DNA from: Proteocatella sp041738345
Lineage (GTDB): Bacteria > Bacillota > Clostridia > Peptostreptococcales > Filifactoraceae
Direction of reading: 5' to 3'
Length of the DNA: 63,853 nucleotides
Assembly (NCBI GenBank): GCA_041738345.1
Contig: JBGSPX010000036.1
Location: forward strand, 1 to 63,853
The translations under genes were made by a program, and so were the position numbers. The notes under the pieces were generated by a model that saw nothing but the letters and a program-made list of their open reading frames with translations, made no database searches and had not been told where the DNA came from. This document shows, one piece after another, positions 1 through 7,273 of this stretch (its first letter is position 1; every line of letters starts with the position of its first letter).

Positions 1-59
1 ATTATGTTCTTTTTACCTTCGGTCAACGGACCAATTTTGTGTACATTTTTCTTTGCCAT
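1..59 (-). CDS. IS256-family transposase, N-terminal fragment (window edge)
   Basis: The first 19 or so codons read MAKKNVHKIGPLTEGKKNI. From memory this matches the N-terminus of a mutator/IS256-type transposase common in clostridia, where an EGKKNII segment is followed by helices leading to the DDE domain. The start is supported by AGGAGG seven bases upstream. The catalytic part lies outside the window, so it is not possible to say whether the transposase is intact. The call rests on a short stretch and should be treated as likely rather than certain. Confidence 0.6.
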   Translation of the reverse strand, partial: MAKKNVHKIGPLTEGKKNI

Positions 60-137
60 AAAAAAAGCCTCCTATGATATTTTTATTTTATCATAGAAAG
101 CTTTTTTTGTAATTTACAGACTTTTTTTCACAGTCTC
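1..137 (-). mobile_element. End of an IS256-family insertion sequence
   Basis: The element runs off the left edge of the window. It shows a transposase start at 59, an AGGAGG ribosome site, a hairpin with 8-bp arms (72-79 and 89-96) that overlaps that ribosome site, and a terminal stretch whose reverse complement starts GAGACTGTG, which I take as the inverted repeat end near 137. A hairpin over the transposase ribosome site is a known way for IS elements to limit expression from outside transcripts. The outer boundary is inferred from where the truncated neighbour gene stops making sense. Confidence 0.6.
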
Positions 138-405
138 AAAGTTTACCATCTTTTGAAAAGTTAACTCTTCTTATTTCTGTATTATTTTTATTCACTAAAA
201 GTTCATCTTTATTTATTTTAAATATATCTAACTCTTGTTTTTCCTCAGAGCAACATTTACCAAGATGATAACTCACATCTGAATAATCACTATTATATAT
301 AAATAATCCTACAGTCGAAGCTTCTTTTAGAATATCATTATTATTTATATAATTATTAAAAATATCTTCTGTATTTAAAAACCCTTCCAAAAAAAAATTT
401 TTCAT
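136..405 (-). pseudogene. Small gene truncated by the IS256-type insertion
   Basis: This 89-residue reading frame starts with ATG after a good GGGAGG site, so it was a real gene start. I do not recognise the family. It is acidic and Asn-rich with a Cys-Cys pair near residue 51. Its stop codon TGA (136-138) is formed right at the inferred IS terminus, where the reverse complement reads TGAGACTGTG. The simplest reading is that the IS inserted into the gene and supplied the stop, removing the original C-terminus. The rest of the gene should lie beyond the IS, outside the window. Confidence 0.6.
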
Positions 406-534
406 TACAATCCTCCCATATAACCAAAATTTAATATTTAATTTAAATTTAAGTTTAACCTTATTTTATTTTACTTTACCCTTTTTGTGCATTTTTTAAC
501 CAATCTGAAACACTCTATTGAAAAAATGTAAAAC

Positions 535-580
535 AAAACCCCCAAGCCCATTGTTTTTTCAAAAATAGATTTGGAGGTTT
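535..580 (-). terminator. Rho-independent terminator after the U32 gene
   Basis: In the minus-strand transcript a 10-bp stem with one G-U pair (571-580 with 536-545) is followed by a U-rich tract. It lies about 40 nt after the U32 stop codon. The surrounding 406-617 interval holds no other gene that I can see. Confidence 0.6.
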
Positions 581-617
581 ACTTTTAAGAGTATCCTCAG
601 TTTAAACCAGTATTCTT

Positions 618-2858
618 CTATACAATCTCTTGATTAAAATGTCCTCTAGTATCTGTGTCTTGATTGAATACTGGACTTTCGTTACCACTTAATTTACTTA
701 AAGCAGTGTTTATTATTTTCTCAACCTGCGTTTTTGATTCCACTGTGAAATTCAATCTAAATGCCTCGACTCCTTTTATGCTTTGCATATCATCTAAAAG
801 ATTCAGTGTCTTTCCATTTAAGATAGTCGTTGTACAATCCTCATGAGAAAGTATAGGGAATGTTCCATGCTCATCTTTTAACGCATAGCTCTTTGTTTTG
901 CAAATCCCACATTGATTCATTTTCTTCAGCGGACAATACTTTGTAAACAGTAGTGGTGCCTTGCCGTATACAATCATTTCTAGCGAAGGATATCCATCAT
1001 TCTTTTCACAATATGCATTAATCAACTCTTCAATTTGATCCTCATTAAGTTCATAAGATAAAGTCACTCTTTTTGCCCCTAATTTATATAATTCATAACA
1101 GCTATCAGAATTAACTACATTTAGAGAATAGTCTGTAACAAACGGATTTGTATTTCTATAGTGATAAATTCCACCATAGCCTCCAATTAGTAACTGCCCT
1201 TCTTTTTCCTTATAATCATTTTGATTTCTTCTGACAATGTTTTCAAAATAGATTTCTTTTATGCCCGCAGCTACGCAAGTCTCATACTGTTCTCTCGTAG
1301 TTACAGAAGCTGTAAGGTATGAACTTTTCGGTGTAAAGCTTATTTTTTGCTTTTCTTCTAAATCTTTGGTTCTTTTATTTTGGCTATTAAGTTTTAGCTC
1401 ATATAACGCCTGTACAATTTCTCTTCTTGCTGAATTTAACAGTTTCGCTGGGATAAATGCATTACACTCTTCAAATTCCACATTATTTAGTTCAAATATA
1501 GTATCATTTAATTTTGAAAGCTGCTTTAATACCTGCTCTTTTGTCGTTGGATTATTAATCGCTTCTCCGAGTATTTCCTCGCTTTCATATAGATAGTTAC
1601 AGCCTAAGCCTTCTGCATCTATAATAAGCTTTGAATCTGGATATGCATATATTTTAACATCTAAGTTAAAACGCTTGAACTCGTTTTCTAGTGAGGCTTC
1701 TAGCTCTTTATAGTAGTGATAGTCCTTCATTATATATACTAAATCACCCTTAGATAACTTTTCTTTTATCTTTATATAACAGACATCATCTGATTTATTG
1801 ATTAAATTACCTGCTTTATTGTAAAGTTTTACCACACTCAAAATAACATCTTCGTTTTTGTGATTTATTCTGATTATGTCGTTTTGATTTAAAGTACGTG
1901 TAAGTGATATCTCGTACATACCTTTGACTTCATTAGTGATTTTACCAATTTCATAACCAACGTTATTAGGTCTTGAAATATTTGTAATATCTTTATTGTC
2001 CTCATGAAACAAATACCCTTTAGTAAAGGTTCTATGGAATGTTTTGCTTAAATTCGCTTTATCTTCCTCAGTTATCTTATTATCTAGCGCGCTTCGATAT
2101 TTTGATACCACATTTGCAACATACGCAGGCTCTTTCATTCTACCTTCTATTTTCAAAGAATCAATTTCTTTTAAATCGTCGATATAGTCAATTGTATTTA
2201 AATCTTTAGTAGATAGAATATAGTTTTTTGCTAAGGATTTATTTGTTTTTGTGTCAATAAGGTCATACTCCTTACGACATGAACCTACACATCTTCCACG
2301 ATTTCCACTTCTATATCCAATTAATCCAGACATTAGACAGTTTCCTGAATATGATACGCATAGCGCCCCATGAACAAAAATTTCTAGAGGTATATCAGCT
2401 TTTTTTCTTATTTCTTTTACCTTTTCAATCTCAATCTCACGAGAAAGAACCACTCTTTTAGCCCCTAATTCTTTAAATAAAAGGGTTCCCTCTAAGTCAT
2501 CTATCCCCATTTGAGTTGAACAGTGCGCTTCCATATCAACAAAATTTTCAACTATATAATCAAAAGCTGCTAAGTCTTGGACTATAATCCCGTCTACTCC
2601 AATTTGATTCAATTCATTTATTTGCATTTTCATCTCTTCGACTTCATCTTCGAAAACGATGGTATTCATAGTTACATAGATTTTAACATCTCTAAGATGC
2701 GCATACATTACCGCCTCTTTTAAAGATTCTACATCAAAATTAGATGAGTATGCACGTGCACCAAACCTTTGCATACCCAAGTATATTGCATCACAACCAT
2801 TAGAAATTGCGGCCTTTAAGGCTTCTATATTTCCTGCTGGTGCTAATAATTCAGTCAT
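618..2858 (-). CDS. U32 family protein (RlhA/TrhP-like, with DUF3656-type C-terminus)
   Basis: The 746-residue protein begins with the ELLAPAGN segment typical of U32 proteins. It carries the family signature around residues 159-177 (EIFVHGALC, then SGNCLMSG), with cysteines 167, 174, 190 and 194 placed like the four conserved cysteines of RlhA/TrhP. Known relatives are not proven proteases. E. coli RlhA and TrhP hydroxylate 23S rRNA C2501 or tRNA U34, and others are annotated as collagenases. The long C-terminal part fits the large form with a DUF3656-like region. A second Cys group (CPLKKMNQCGIC) lies near residue 657. The ATG follows GGAGG. It appears monocistronic, with its own promoter and terminator. 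Confidence 0.85.
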   Translation of the reverse strand: MTELLAPAGNIEALKAAISNGCDAIYLGMQRFGARAYSSNFDVESLKEAVMYAHLRDVKIYVTMNTIVFEDEVEEMKMQINELNQIGVDGIIVQDLAAFDYIVENFVDMEAHCSTQMGIDDLEGTLLFKELGAKRVVLSREIEIEKVKEIRKKADIPLEIFVHGALCVSYSGNCLMSGLIGYRSGNRGRCVGSCRKEYDLIDTKTNKSLAKNYILSTKDLNTIDYIDDLKEIDSLKIEGRMKEPAYVANVVSKYRSALDNKITEEDKANLSKTFHRTFTKGYLFHEDNKDITNISRPNNVGYEIGKITNEVKGMYEISLTRTLNQNDIIRINHKNEDVILSVVKLYNKAGNLINKSDDVCYIKIKEKLSKGDLVYIMKDYHYYKELEASLENEFKRFNLDVKIYAYPDSKLIIDAEGLGCNYLYESEEILGEAINNPTTKEQVLKQLSKLNDTIFELNNVEFEECNAFIPAKLLNSARREIVQALYELKLNSQNKRTKDLEEKQKISFTPKSSYLTASVTTREQYETCVAAGIKEIYFENIVRRNQNDYKEKEGQLLIGGYGGIYHYRNTNPFVTDYSLNVVNSDSCYELYKLGAKRVTLSYELNEDQIEELINAYCEKNDGYPSLEMIVYGKAPLLFTKYCPLKKMNQCGICKTKSYALKDEHGTFPILSHEDCTTTILNGKTLNLLDDMQSIKGVEAFRLNFTVESKTQVEKIINTALSKLSGNESPVFNQDTDTRGHFNQEIV

Positions 2859-2918
2859 TCTTTTCCTCCATACTATTCGCTATTGTGCGATAGTTCTTTT
2901 AAATTAAACCCATTTAGA

Positions 2919-2947
2919 ATTATAACAATTCACACCGCACAATACAA
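2919..2947 (-). promoter_or_regulatory. Promoter of the U32 gene
   Basis: Minus-strand -35 TTGTAT (2942-2947), a 17-bp spacer, and -10 TATAAT (2919-2924) with a TG one base upstream of the -10. It sits about 60 bp before the start codon. Confidence 0.6.
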
Positions 2948-2948
2948 G

Positions 2949-2987
2949 AAAAAATCCCAAAACAAATAAATCTGTTTTAGGATTTTA
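2949..2987 (-). terminator. Terminator after the Usp gene
   Basis: The minus-strand stem has arms AAAATCCTAAAACA and TGTTTTGGGATTTT (one G-U pair) with an 8-nt loop, followed by a U run. It starts about 10 nt after the stop codon of the universal stress protein gene. Confidence 0.8.
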
Positions 2988-2996
2988 TTTTATAAC

Positions 2997-3866
2997 TTAA
3001 TCTCTTTTTGATGGTATAAGAAGCATTGAGCAGGTGGCGTGTCTTGCAAGGTTATTACTTAGACTTCCAAGGAAAATCTCTTTTATATAACCTTTGCCCT
3101 GTCTTCCCATTACTACAAGTGATACATCATTATCCTCAATTAATTCCATAATCTTAGTAGTTGGAGAACCATACATAAGCTGTATTTCAACTTCCTTAAC
3201 TCCTAATTCTAAAAGTTCATGTTTTAAACTTTCAAGCCTTTTTTCATCTACTTCATTGAATTCTTCAAGTTTATATAGTATATGAGGATCTATTTTTGAT
3301 TGGTCTTGTATATGGACAAGTGTTACTTTTTTTAGTCCATGTGAAGCAATTCGTTTTAGATAGCCAAATGCGATTGCTGCATTTGGAGAAAAGTCAGTTG
3401 GAAACATTACATTGTCAAAAAGATTAACTTCTTTAACGGTTTGTTCTTCTGGTACTCTAATAAGCAAAATAGGTCTATTTGAATGATAAAGTACATCACA
3501 GGCTACCCCACAGAAAAACATTTCACCTACCATAGAATGGTCTTCGGCTTTTGCTACTACTAAGCTAAGTCCTTCCTCATCAGCAATACGTATTACTTCT
3601 TTTTTTATAAAGCCGTATACTATTCTAGTTTCAACTTCAAACCCCTCTTCTTGAAGTATCGCTTTTTGTTTTTCAAGATTTTCTTTTATTATAGCGTCTC
3701 CATAATCAGTTACATACGACGGCTTATTAGCTCTTGATTCATAAGGATTTACGCAGTGAAGAAGTATACAGCGTCTTGTTCCAAAATTATAAAGTTCTTT
3801 TAAAGTTTTTAATACGCCATCACTATTTAGTGATATTTCTGATATTACGAGCATTTTTTCAAACAT
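2997..3866 (-). CDS. Tandem-domain universal stress protein
   Basis: The 289-residue protein holds two UspA-like domains, roughly residues 1-140 and 150-287. The second has a complete ATP-binding pattern (GRQGKG, then GSLSNN, fitting G-x2-G-x9-G-S). The first has the fold-like start but a degraded loop (AKAEDHSM in place of GxxG). Tandem Usp proteins act in the cytoplasm in stress and energy signalling, but the specific role is not visible here. The start follows AAGGAGGGG. It lies 62 bp downstream of the PHP gene on the same strand, with no clear terminator between them, so the arsenic operon transcript may read into it. Confidence 0.85.
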   Translation of the reverse strand: MFEKMLVISEISLNSDGVLKTLKELYNFGTRRCILLHCVNPYESRANKPSYVTDYGDAIIKENLEKQKAILQEEGFEVETRIVYGFIKKEVIRIADEEGLSLVVAKAEDHSMVGEMFFCGVACDVLYHSNRPILLIRVPEEQTVKEVNLFDNVMFPTDFSPNAAIAFGYLKRIASHGLKKVTLVHIQDQSKIDPHILYKLEEFNEVDEKRLESLKHELLELGVKEVEIQLMYGSPTTKIMELIEDNDVSLVVMGRQGKGYIKEIFLGSLSNNLARHATCSMLLIPSKRD

Positions 3867-3928
3867 AATAATCCCCTCCTTGAGATATCGGATTTACTTT
3901 TCCTATACCCAAAAGAGGGGCTATTAAT

Positions 3929-4717
3929 CTATAATTCACTTAATTCTATATCTAGTGCTATTTTTTTATTTTGAAGATAAGTTATTAATTTTGCAGGCTC
4001 ATTCATTATAAGTTCTTCTGGAAATTCTATATCATCTAGCATTGTTATTGCTTTTTCAAACTCCCCAATACTAGAATTCATATGTGCATCTGAGCTTAGT
4101 ATTATTTTAGTCTCATATTTTTTACATAGCTTTGCAAGTTCATTACAGTGAACTTTACTTCCTTTTCTTGAGCCATTACCAAGTGAGGAATTGTTCATCT
4201 CTATCATTATGTCATACTCTTTAGCTAATTTCACTATTTTTTCCTTGTCTATCGGAAAATTAGGATTTCCAAGATGACCTAAAATCAACACCTTTTCATG
4301 TCTTTTTACTATATTTATAATAGCATTTGTATGCACAGCTTCTGATTGTGGCATGAATACAGGTTCGTGAAAACTCGCAATACAATAATCTAGTGATTTT
4401 TGGTAATAATCAAATCCTGGATCTACATCACCCGCTTCATTTAGTATGTTTAGCTCGCAACCTCTTAGTACTGTAACCCCTTTTATCTTTCTAGGAATTA
4501 CTCTCATATTATTAAAATACCATTCGTGTGGACTTCCCGGAAGGCTTGGGCCATGCTCTGAGGTACCAAGTATTTTCATTCCAGTTTTTTTACAAAATTC
4601 TACATTTTCCATAAATGTGGTATATGCGTGTCCACTTACTATACTATGAGTATGAAGATCTGATTTAAACTTACTTTTGATATCTTCTAGTGTACTTTGT
4701 GCTTTGTCTTGATACAT
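3929..4717 (-). CDS. PHP-domain phosphoesterase (YcdX/histidinol-phosphatase-like)
   Basis: This 262-residue protein has the PHP motif SDLHTHS near residues 19-25, a later SEHGP segment, a GHLGNPN segment and a SSDAHMNS segment near the C-terminus. Together these supply the His/Asp/Glu ligands of a metal-dependent phosphoesterase. Length and motif order fit the YcdX-like single-domain PHP group more than DNA polymerase PHP domains. The substrate is unknown. It starts 19 bp after the flavoprotein gene, on the same strand, so it is probably a distal member of the arsenic operon by position only. The ATG follows AGAGGG. Confidence 0.8.
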   Translation of the reverse strand: MYQDKAQSTLEDIKSKFKSDLHTHSIVSGHAYTTFMENVEFCKKTGMKILGTSEHGPSLPGSPHEWYFNNMRVIPRKIKGVTVLRGCELNILNEAGDVDPGFDYYQKSLDYCIASFHEPVFMPQSEAVHTNAIINIVKRHEKVLILGHLGNPNFPIDKEKIVKLAKEYDIMIEMNNSSLGNGSRKGSKVHCNELAKLCKKYETKIILSSDAHMNSSIGEFEKAITMLDDIEFPEELIMNEPAKLITYLQNKKIALDIELSEL

Positions 4718-4736
4718 ACTGCCCTCTTTCTAAAAT

Positions 4737-5333
4737 CTAAACCTCAAGAATAATTTCCATTAAAAATTTATCTATATCCTCAAGTATATATTGATTTTTT
4801 ATAGCACTTATTTCATCAGTTCCTGATATCTTAAGATGTTTTTCAAATTCTGTATTTATGCTTTTGAACATAAAATTCATTACAAGCTGATTTCCTACAA
4901 ACTGAGTTTCGTAAGCGGGAGCTCCTCCAAGTGATATAAGCATTCCTCTTCTAGCTTTATTTCTATCTATCAGAGAATCCTTTAGGATATACTTGCTGTT
5001 ATAAATAGCCTGCATTCTATCTACAAAGGCTTTTAGTTTCCACGGAGTTCCATCAAAATATACTGGACTTACTATTATTGTAGCATACGAACTATCAAAT
5101 TGCTCGTAAATATTGTGTAAATCATCATCAATTGCACAGCCTTTATGCTTCTGACAATACCCACAATCCATACATCCAACAAAATCCATTTGTTTTAAGT
5201 CTAAATACTTTATTTGAATTTCTTCTGAGGTTTGAAATGACATATAATCTATTTTTTCCATTATATATCTACTTAGCTGCTCTGTATTCTTGCTTTTTCT
5301 AGGACTTGCATTTATCACTATTATTTTTTTCAT
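4737..5333 (-). CDS. NADPH-dependent FMN reductase / iron-sulfur flavoprotein-like
   Basis: The 198-residue protein begins with a flavodoxin-like phosphate loop (VINASPRKSKNT, residues 6-17). It contains a Cys group near residues 54-66 (GCMDCGYCQKHKGC) that recalls the clustered cysteines of iron-sulfur flavoproteins. The segment SPVYFDGTPWKLKAFVDR is the typical FMN-binding part of this family. Its start codon overlaps the arsC stop (TGATG), so translation is probably coupled. In an arsenic operon a flavoprotein could supply electrons or oxidise organoarsenicals (ArsH-like role), but it is not a clear ArsH and that role is an inference. Confidence 0.75.
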   Translation of the reverse strand: MKKIIVINASPRKSKNTEQLSRYIMEKIDYMSFQTSEEIQIKYLDLKQMDFVGCMDCGYCQKHKGCAIDDDLHNIYEQFDSSYATIIVSPVYFDGTPWKLKAFVDRMQAIYNSKYILKDSLIDRNKARRGMLISLGGAPAYETQFVGNQLVMNFMFKSINTEFEKHLKISGTDEISAIKNQYILEDIDKFLMEIILEV

Positions 5334-5731
5334 CAGCTTTTCAAGCGCGTAGCTAGCTCCTTTATCTTGTTCTCTATAGTATCTATAACTTTATGGAACT
5401 CTTCGTCGCTCTTGCCTGTAGGGTCCTCTAGTCCCCAGTCCATTTTTTCTTCACATGGCATGTATGGGCAAGCGACATTACACCCCATAGTTACTACTAT
5501 ATCGACATCTGGAAGCTCTGTCAACAGTTTTGAATACTGAGTTTTTTCCATATCTATATTGTACCTTTGCTTCATTATTCTTACGGCATCTTGATTAATC
5601 TTATCCTTTACTTCTGTCCCTCCTGAATAACTTTCAAACACATCTCCTGCAAAATGCTTTCCAAGCGCTTCTGCAATCTGACTTCTACAAGAATTATGAA
5701 CACATATAAAGGCTACCTTTTTTTTACTCAT
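5333..5731 (-). CDS. arsC: Arsenate reductase, low-molecular-weight phosphatase type
   Basis: ArsC reduces arsenate to arsenite, which the neighbouring Acr3 exports. The N-terminus has the C-x5-R loop (CVHNSCR) of the thioredoxin-coupled ArsC family. The later GCNVACPYMPC segment supplies the relay cysteines. A DPTGKSDEEF segment follows, also typical. The reading frame could extend 11 codons upstream, but ATG at 5731 gives the family-typical MSKKKVAFIC start and is preceded by GAGAGGAT at a somewhat long distance. The gene overlaps acr3 by 8 bp and the flavoprotein gene by 1 bp. About 132 residues, normal for the family. Confidence 0.93.
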   Translation of the reverse strand: MSKKKVAFICVHNSCRSQIAEALGKHFAGDVFESYSGGTEVKDKINQDAVRIMKQRYNIDMEKTQYSKLLTELPDVDIVVTMGCNVACPYMPCEEKMDWGLEDPTGKSDEEFHKVIDTIENKIKELATRLKS

Positions 5732-6776
5732 ATTTTTCAAACCATCCTCTCGTATTGTTTGCAATTTTAACTAAAATAAGCATAACCGGTACTTCCACAA
5801 GCACACCTACAATGGTCGCAAGTGCTACTGGACTTTGGGCACCAAATATAGCAATCGCTACGGCTACTGCAAGTTCAAAAAAGTTTGAAGCTCCAATCAT
5901 CCCTGCAGGTGCTGCAATATTATGCGGAAGCTTTATAGCTTTGCTGAATATATATGCGATAAAAAATATTAAAAAAGTCTGTATTGTAAGTGGTACTGCA
6001 ATAAGCACTATATGAAGTGGATTTTCTAGTATAATATTACCTTGGAAAGAAAATATTATTATTAAAGTTAACAGTAATCCTCCTATAGTTATATTGCTAA
6101 ATTTAGGAATAAATTGATTTTCAAAATATTCCAGACTATGGTGTTTAACTACATAGCTCCTAGTCCAAACTCCTGCGATAAGCGGAATCACTACGAATAA
6201 TACTACCGATAATATAAGCGTATCCCAAGGAATTGACACCCCTCCTATACCGAGTAAAAAGGCTACAATAGGAGTAAACGCAACAAGTATTATAAGGTCA
6301 TTTGTAGCAACTTGAACTACTGTATATGCGGGATTACCTTTAGTTAGATGTGACCAAACAAATACCATTGCGGTGCAAGGCGCTGCGCCAAGAAGTACTG
6401 CCCCTGCTAAATAATCTTTTGCAAGTTCACTCGGTATTAGATTTTTAAATACTACAAAGAAGAAAAATGAAGCAATTGCAAACATCGTAAATGGTTTTAT
6501 AAGCCAATTTACTATCCATGTTACAAAAAGCCCTTTAGGATTTTTTCCAACATCTTTTACGCTTTTAAAATCCACCTTCATCATCATAGGGTATATCATA
6601 AGCCAAATCAATATCGCAATTGGAATAGAAACATTTGCATATTCAAATTTTCCTAAAAAGGCTGGAATTTGCGGAATATATTTTCCAATTAATATACCAA
6701 GTCCCATACAAAGCGCCACCCATACAGTTAAATATTTTTCAAAAAAACTTATGCCCTGTAGTTTTTCTTTACTCAT
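5724..6776 (-). CDS. acr3: Arsenite efflux permease, ACR3 family
   Basis: The product is a membrane protein of about 350 residues with ten predicted hydrophobic segments. It carries the ACR3 hallmark GAAPCTAMVFVWS, whose cysteine is needed for arsenite export in the family, and a late GASNFFELAVAVAIA segment, also conserved. It pumps arsenite out using the membrane potential. An ATG three codons upstream lies on top of the ribosome site. ATG at 6776 has AAAGGAG nine bases before it and is preferred. It is the second gene of the operon, after arsR. Confidence 0.93.
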   Translation of the reverse strand: MSKEKLQGISFFEKYLTVWVALCMGLGILIGKYIPQIPAFLGKFEYANVSIPIAILIWLMIYPMMMKVDFKSVKDVGKNPKGLFVTWIVNWLIKPFTMFAIASFFFFVVFKNLIPSELAKDYLAGAVLLGAAPCTAMVFVWSHLTKGNPAYTVVQVATNDLIILVAFTPIVAFLLGIGGVSIPWDTLILSVVLFVVIPLIAGVWTRSYVVKHHSLEYFENQFIPKFSNITIGGLLLTLIIIFSFQGNIILENPLHIVLIAVPLTIQTFLIFFIAYIFSKAIKLPHNIAAPAGMIGASNFFELAVAVAIAIFGAQSPVALATIVGVLVEVPVMLILVKIANNTRGWFEKYE

Positions 6777-6807
6777 TAGATTCATCTCCTTTACCTTTTA
6801 ATATATT

Positions 6808-7110
6808 TTAAGTGCATTTGTAATCTACGTTTTGTTCATTTACGGTGGTTATATCTTCAAGCAGTTGCTTCGCAATAAGACTCCCCTTTTCTGATATAGA
6901 ATAATAATTCCATTTTCCTTCTTTTTCTATTTCTACAATACCACTTTCCACTAAAATTTTCATATGATGGGATAATGTAGATTGTGATATATCAAGACTT
7001 TCCAAAATAACACATGCACATTTTGTACCCGTTTTTAGCATATCTAAAATCCTAAGTCTATTTTCGTCACAAAACGCTTTAAATATTTTTGCATCTTCCT
7101 TATAATTCAT
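6808..7110 (-). CDS. arsR: ArsR-family arsenic repressor
   Basis: The 100-residue winged-helix protein has the ArsR/SmtB fold: FKAFCDENRLRIL in the first helices and SQSTLSHHMKIL as recognition helix. The pair Cys31-x-Cys33 (KCAC) matches the ELCVCDL-type arsenite sensor region. An extra Cys near the C-terminus (YKCT) may add a ligand. The longest frame begins at a TTG one codon upstream, but ATG at 7110 is seven bases after AAAGGAG. It is the first gene of the operon and is preceded by two operator-like repeats, so autorepression is expected. Confidence 0.93.
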   Translation of the reverse strand: MNYKEDAKIFKAFCDENRLRILDMLKTGTKCACVILESLDISQSTLSHHMKILVESGIVEIEKEGKWNYYSISEKGSLIAKQLLEDITTVNEQNVDYKCT

Positions 7111-7124
7111 CAAAGATCTCCTTT

Positions 7125-7147
7125 CATATCGATATTTATCTATATGA
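7125..7147 (-). promoter_or_regulatory. ArsR operator copy 1
   Basis: The dyad runs TCATATCGAT / ATCTATATGA with a 4-bp centre (9 of 10 positions match). It lies between the -10 box and the arsR start codon. It shares 21 of 23 bases with the second copy at 7161-7183, repeated at a 36-bp interval. Confidence 0.7.
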
Positions 7148-7151
7148 TGAT

Positions 7152-7178
7152 ATTATAATACATATCGATATTTGTCAA
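7152..7178 (-). promoter_or_regulatory. arsR promoter
   Basis: Minus-strand -35 TTGACA (7173-7178) and -10 TATAAT (7152-7157), with a 15-bp spacer, which is short. The -35 box lies inside operator copy 2, so a bound repressor would block polymerase. Confidence 0.6.
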
Positions 7179-7183
7179 TATGA
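7161..7183 (-). promoter_or_regulatory. ArsR operator copy 2
   Basis: A second 23-bp copy with the same core CATATCGATATTT, an imperfect dyad that covers the -35 box of the arsR promoter. The dyad is weaker than in copy 1 (7 of 10). Confidence 0.65.
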
Positions 7184-7211
7184 AAAATGCTACAATATTT
7201 TAAAAATTCAA

Positions 7212-7240
7212 TTCTTACTGTGATAAATCTGTGGTAAAAT
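7212..7240 (+). promoter_or_regulatory. Promoter of the M16 protease gene
   Basis: A weak -35 TTCTTA (7212-7217), a 17-bp spacer and -10 TAAAAT (7235-7240), with an extended TG one base before the -10. Confidence 0.5.
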
Positions 7241-7273
7241 ACTATAAATAGTTTTTAAACGAAAGGGGTTCTT

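Noticed and set aside
1261..1596. Plus-strand frame opposite the U32 gene, and similar frames opposite other genes
   Set aside because: They have no ribosome site, poor composition and lie fully inside conserved genes on the other strand.
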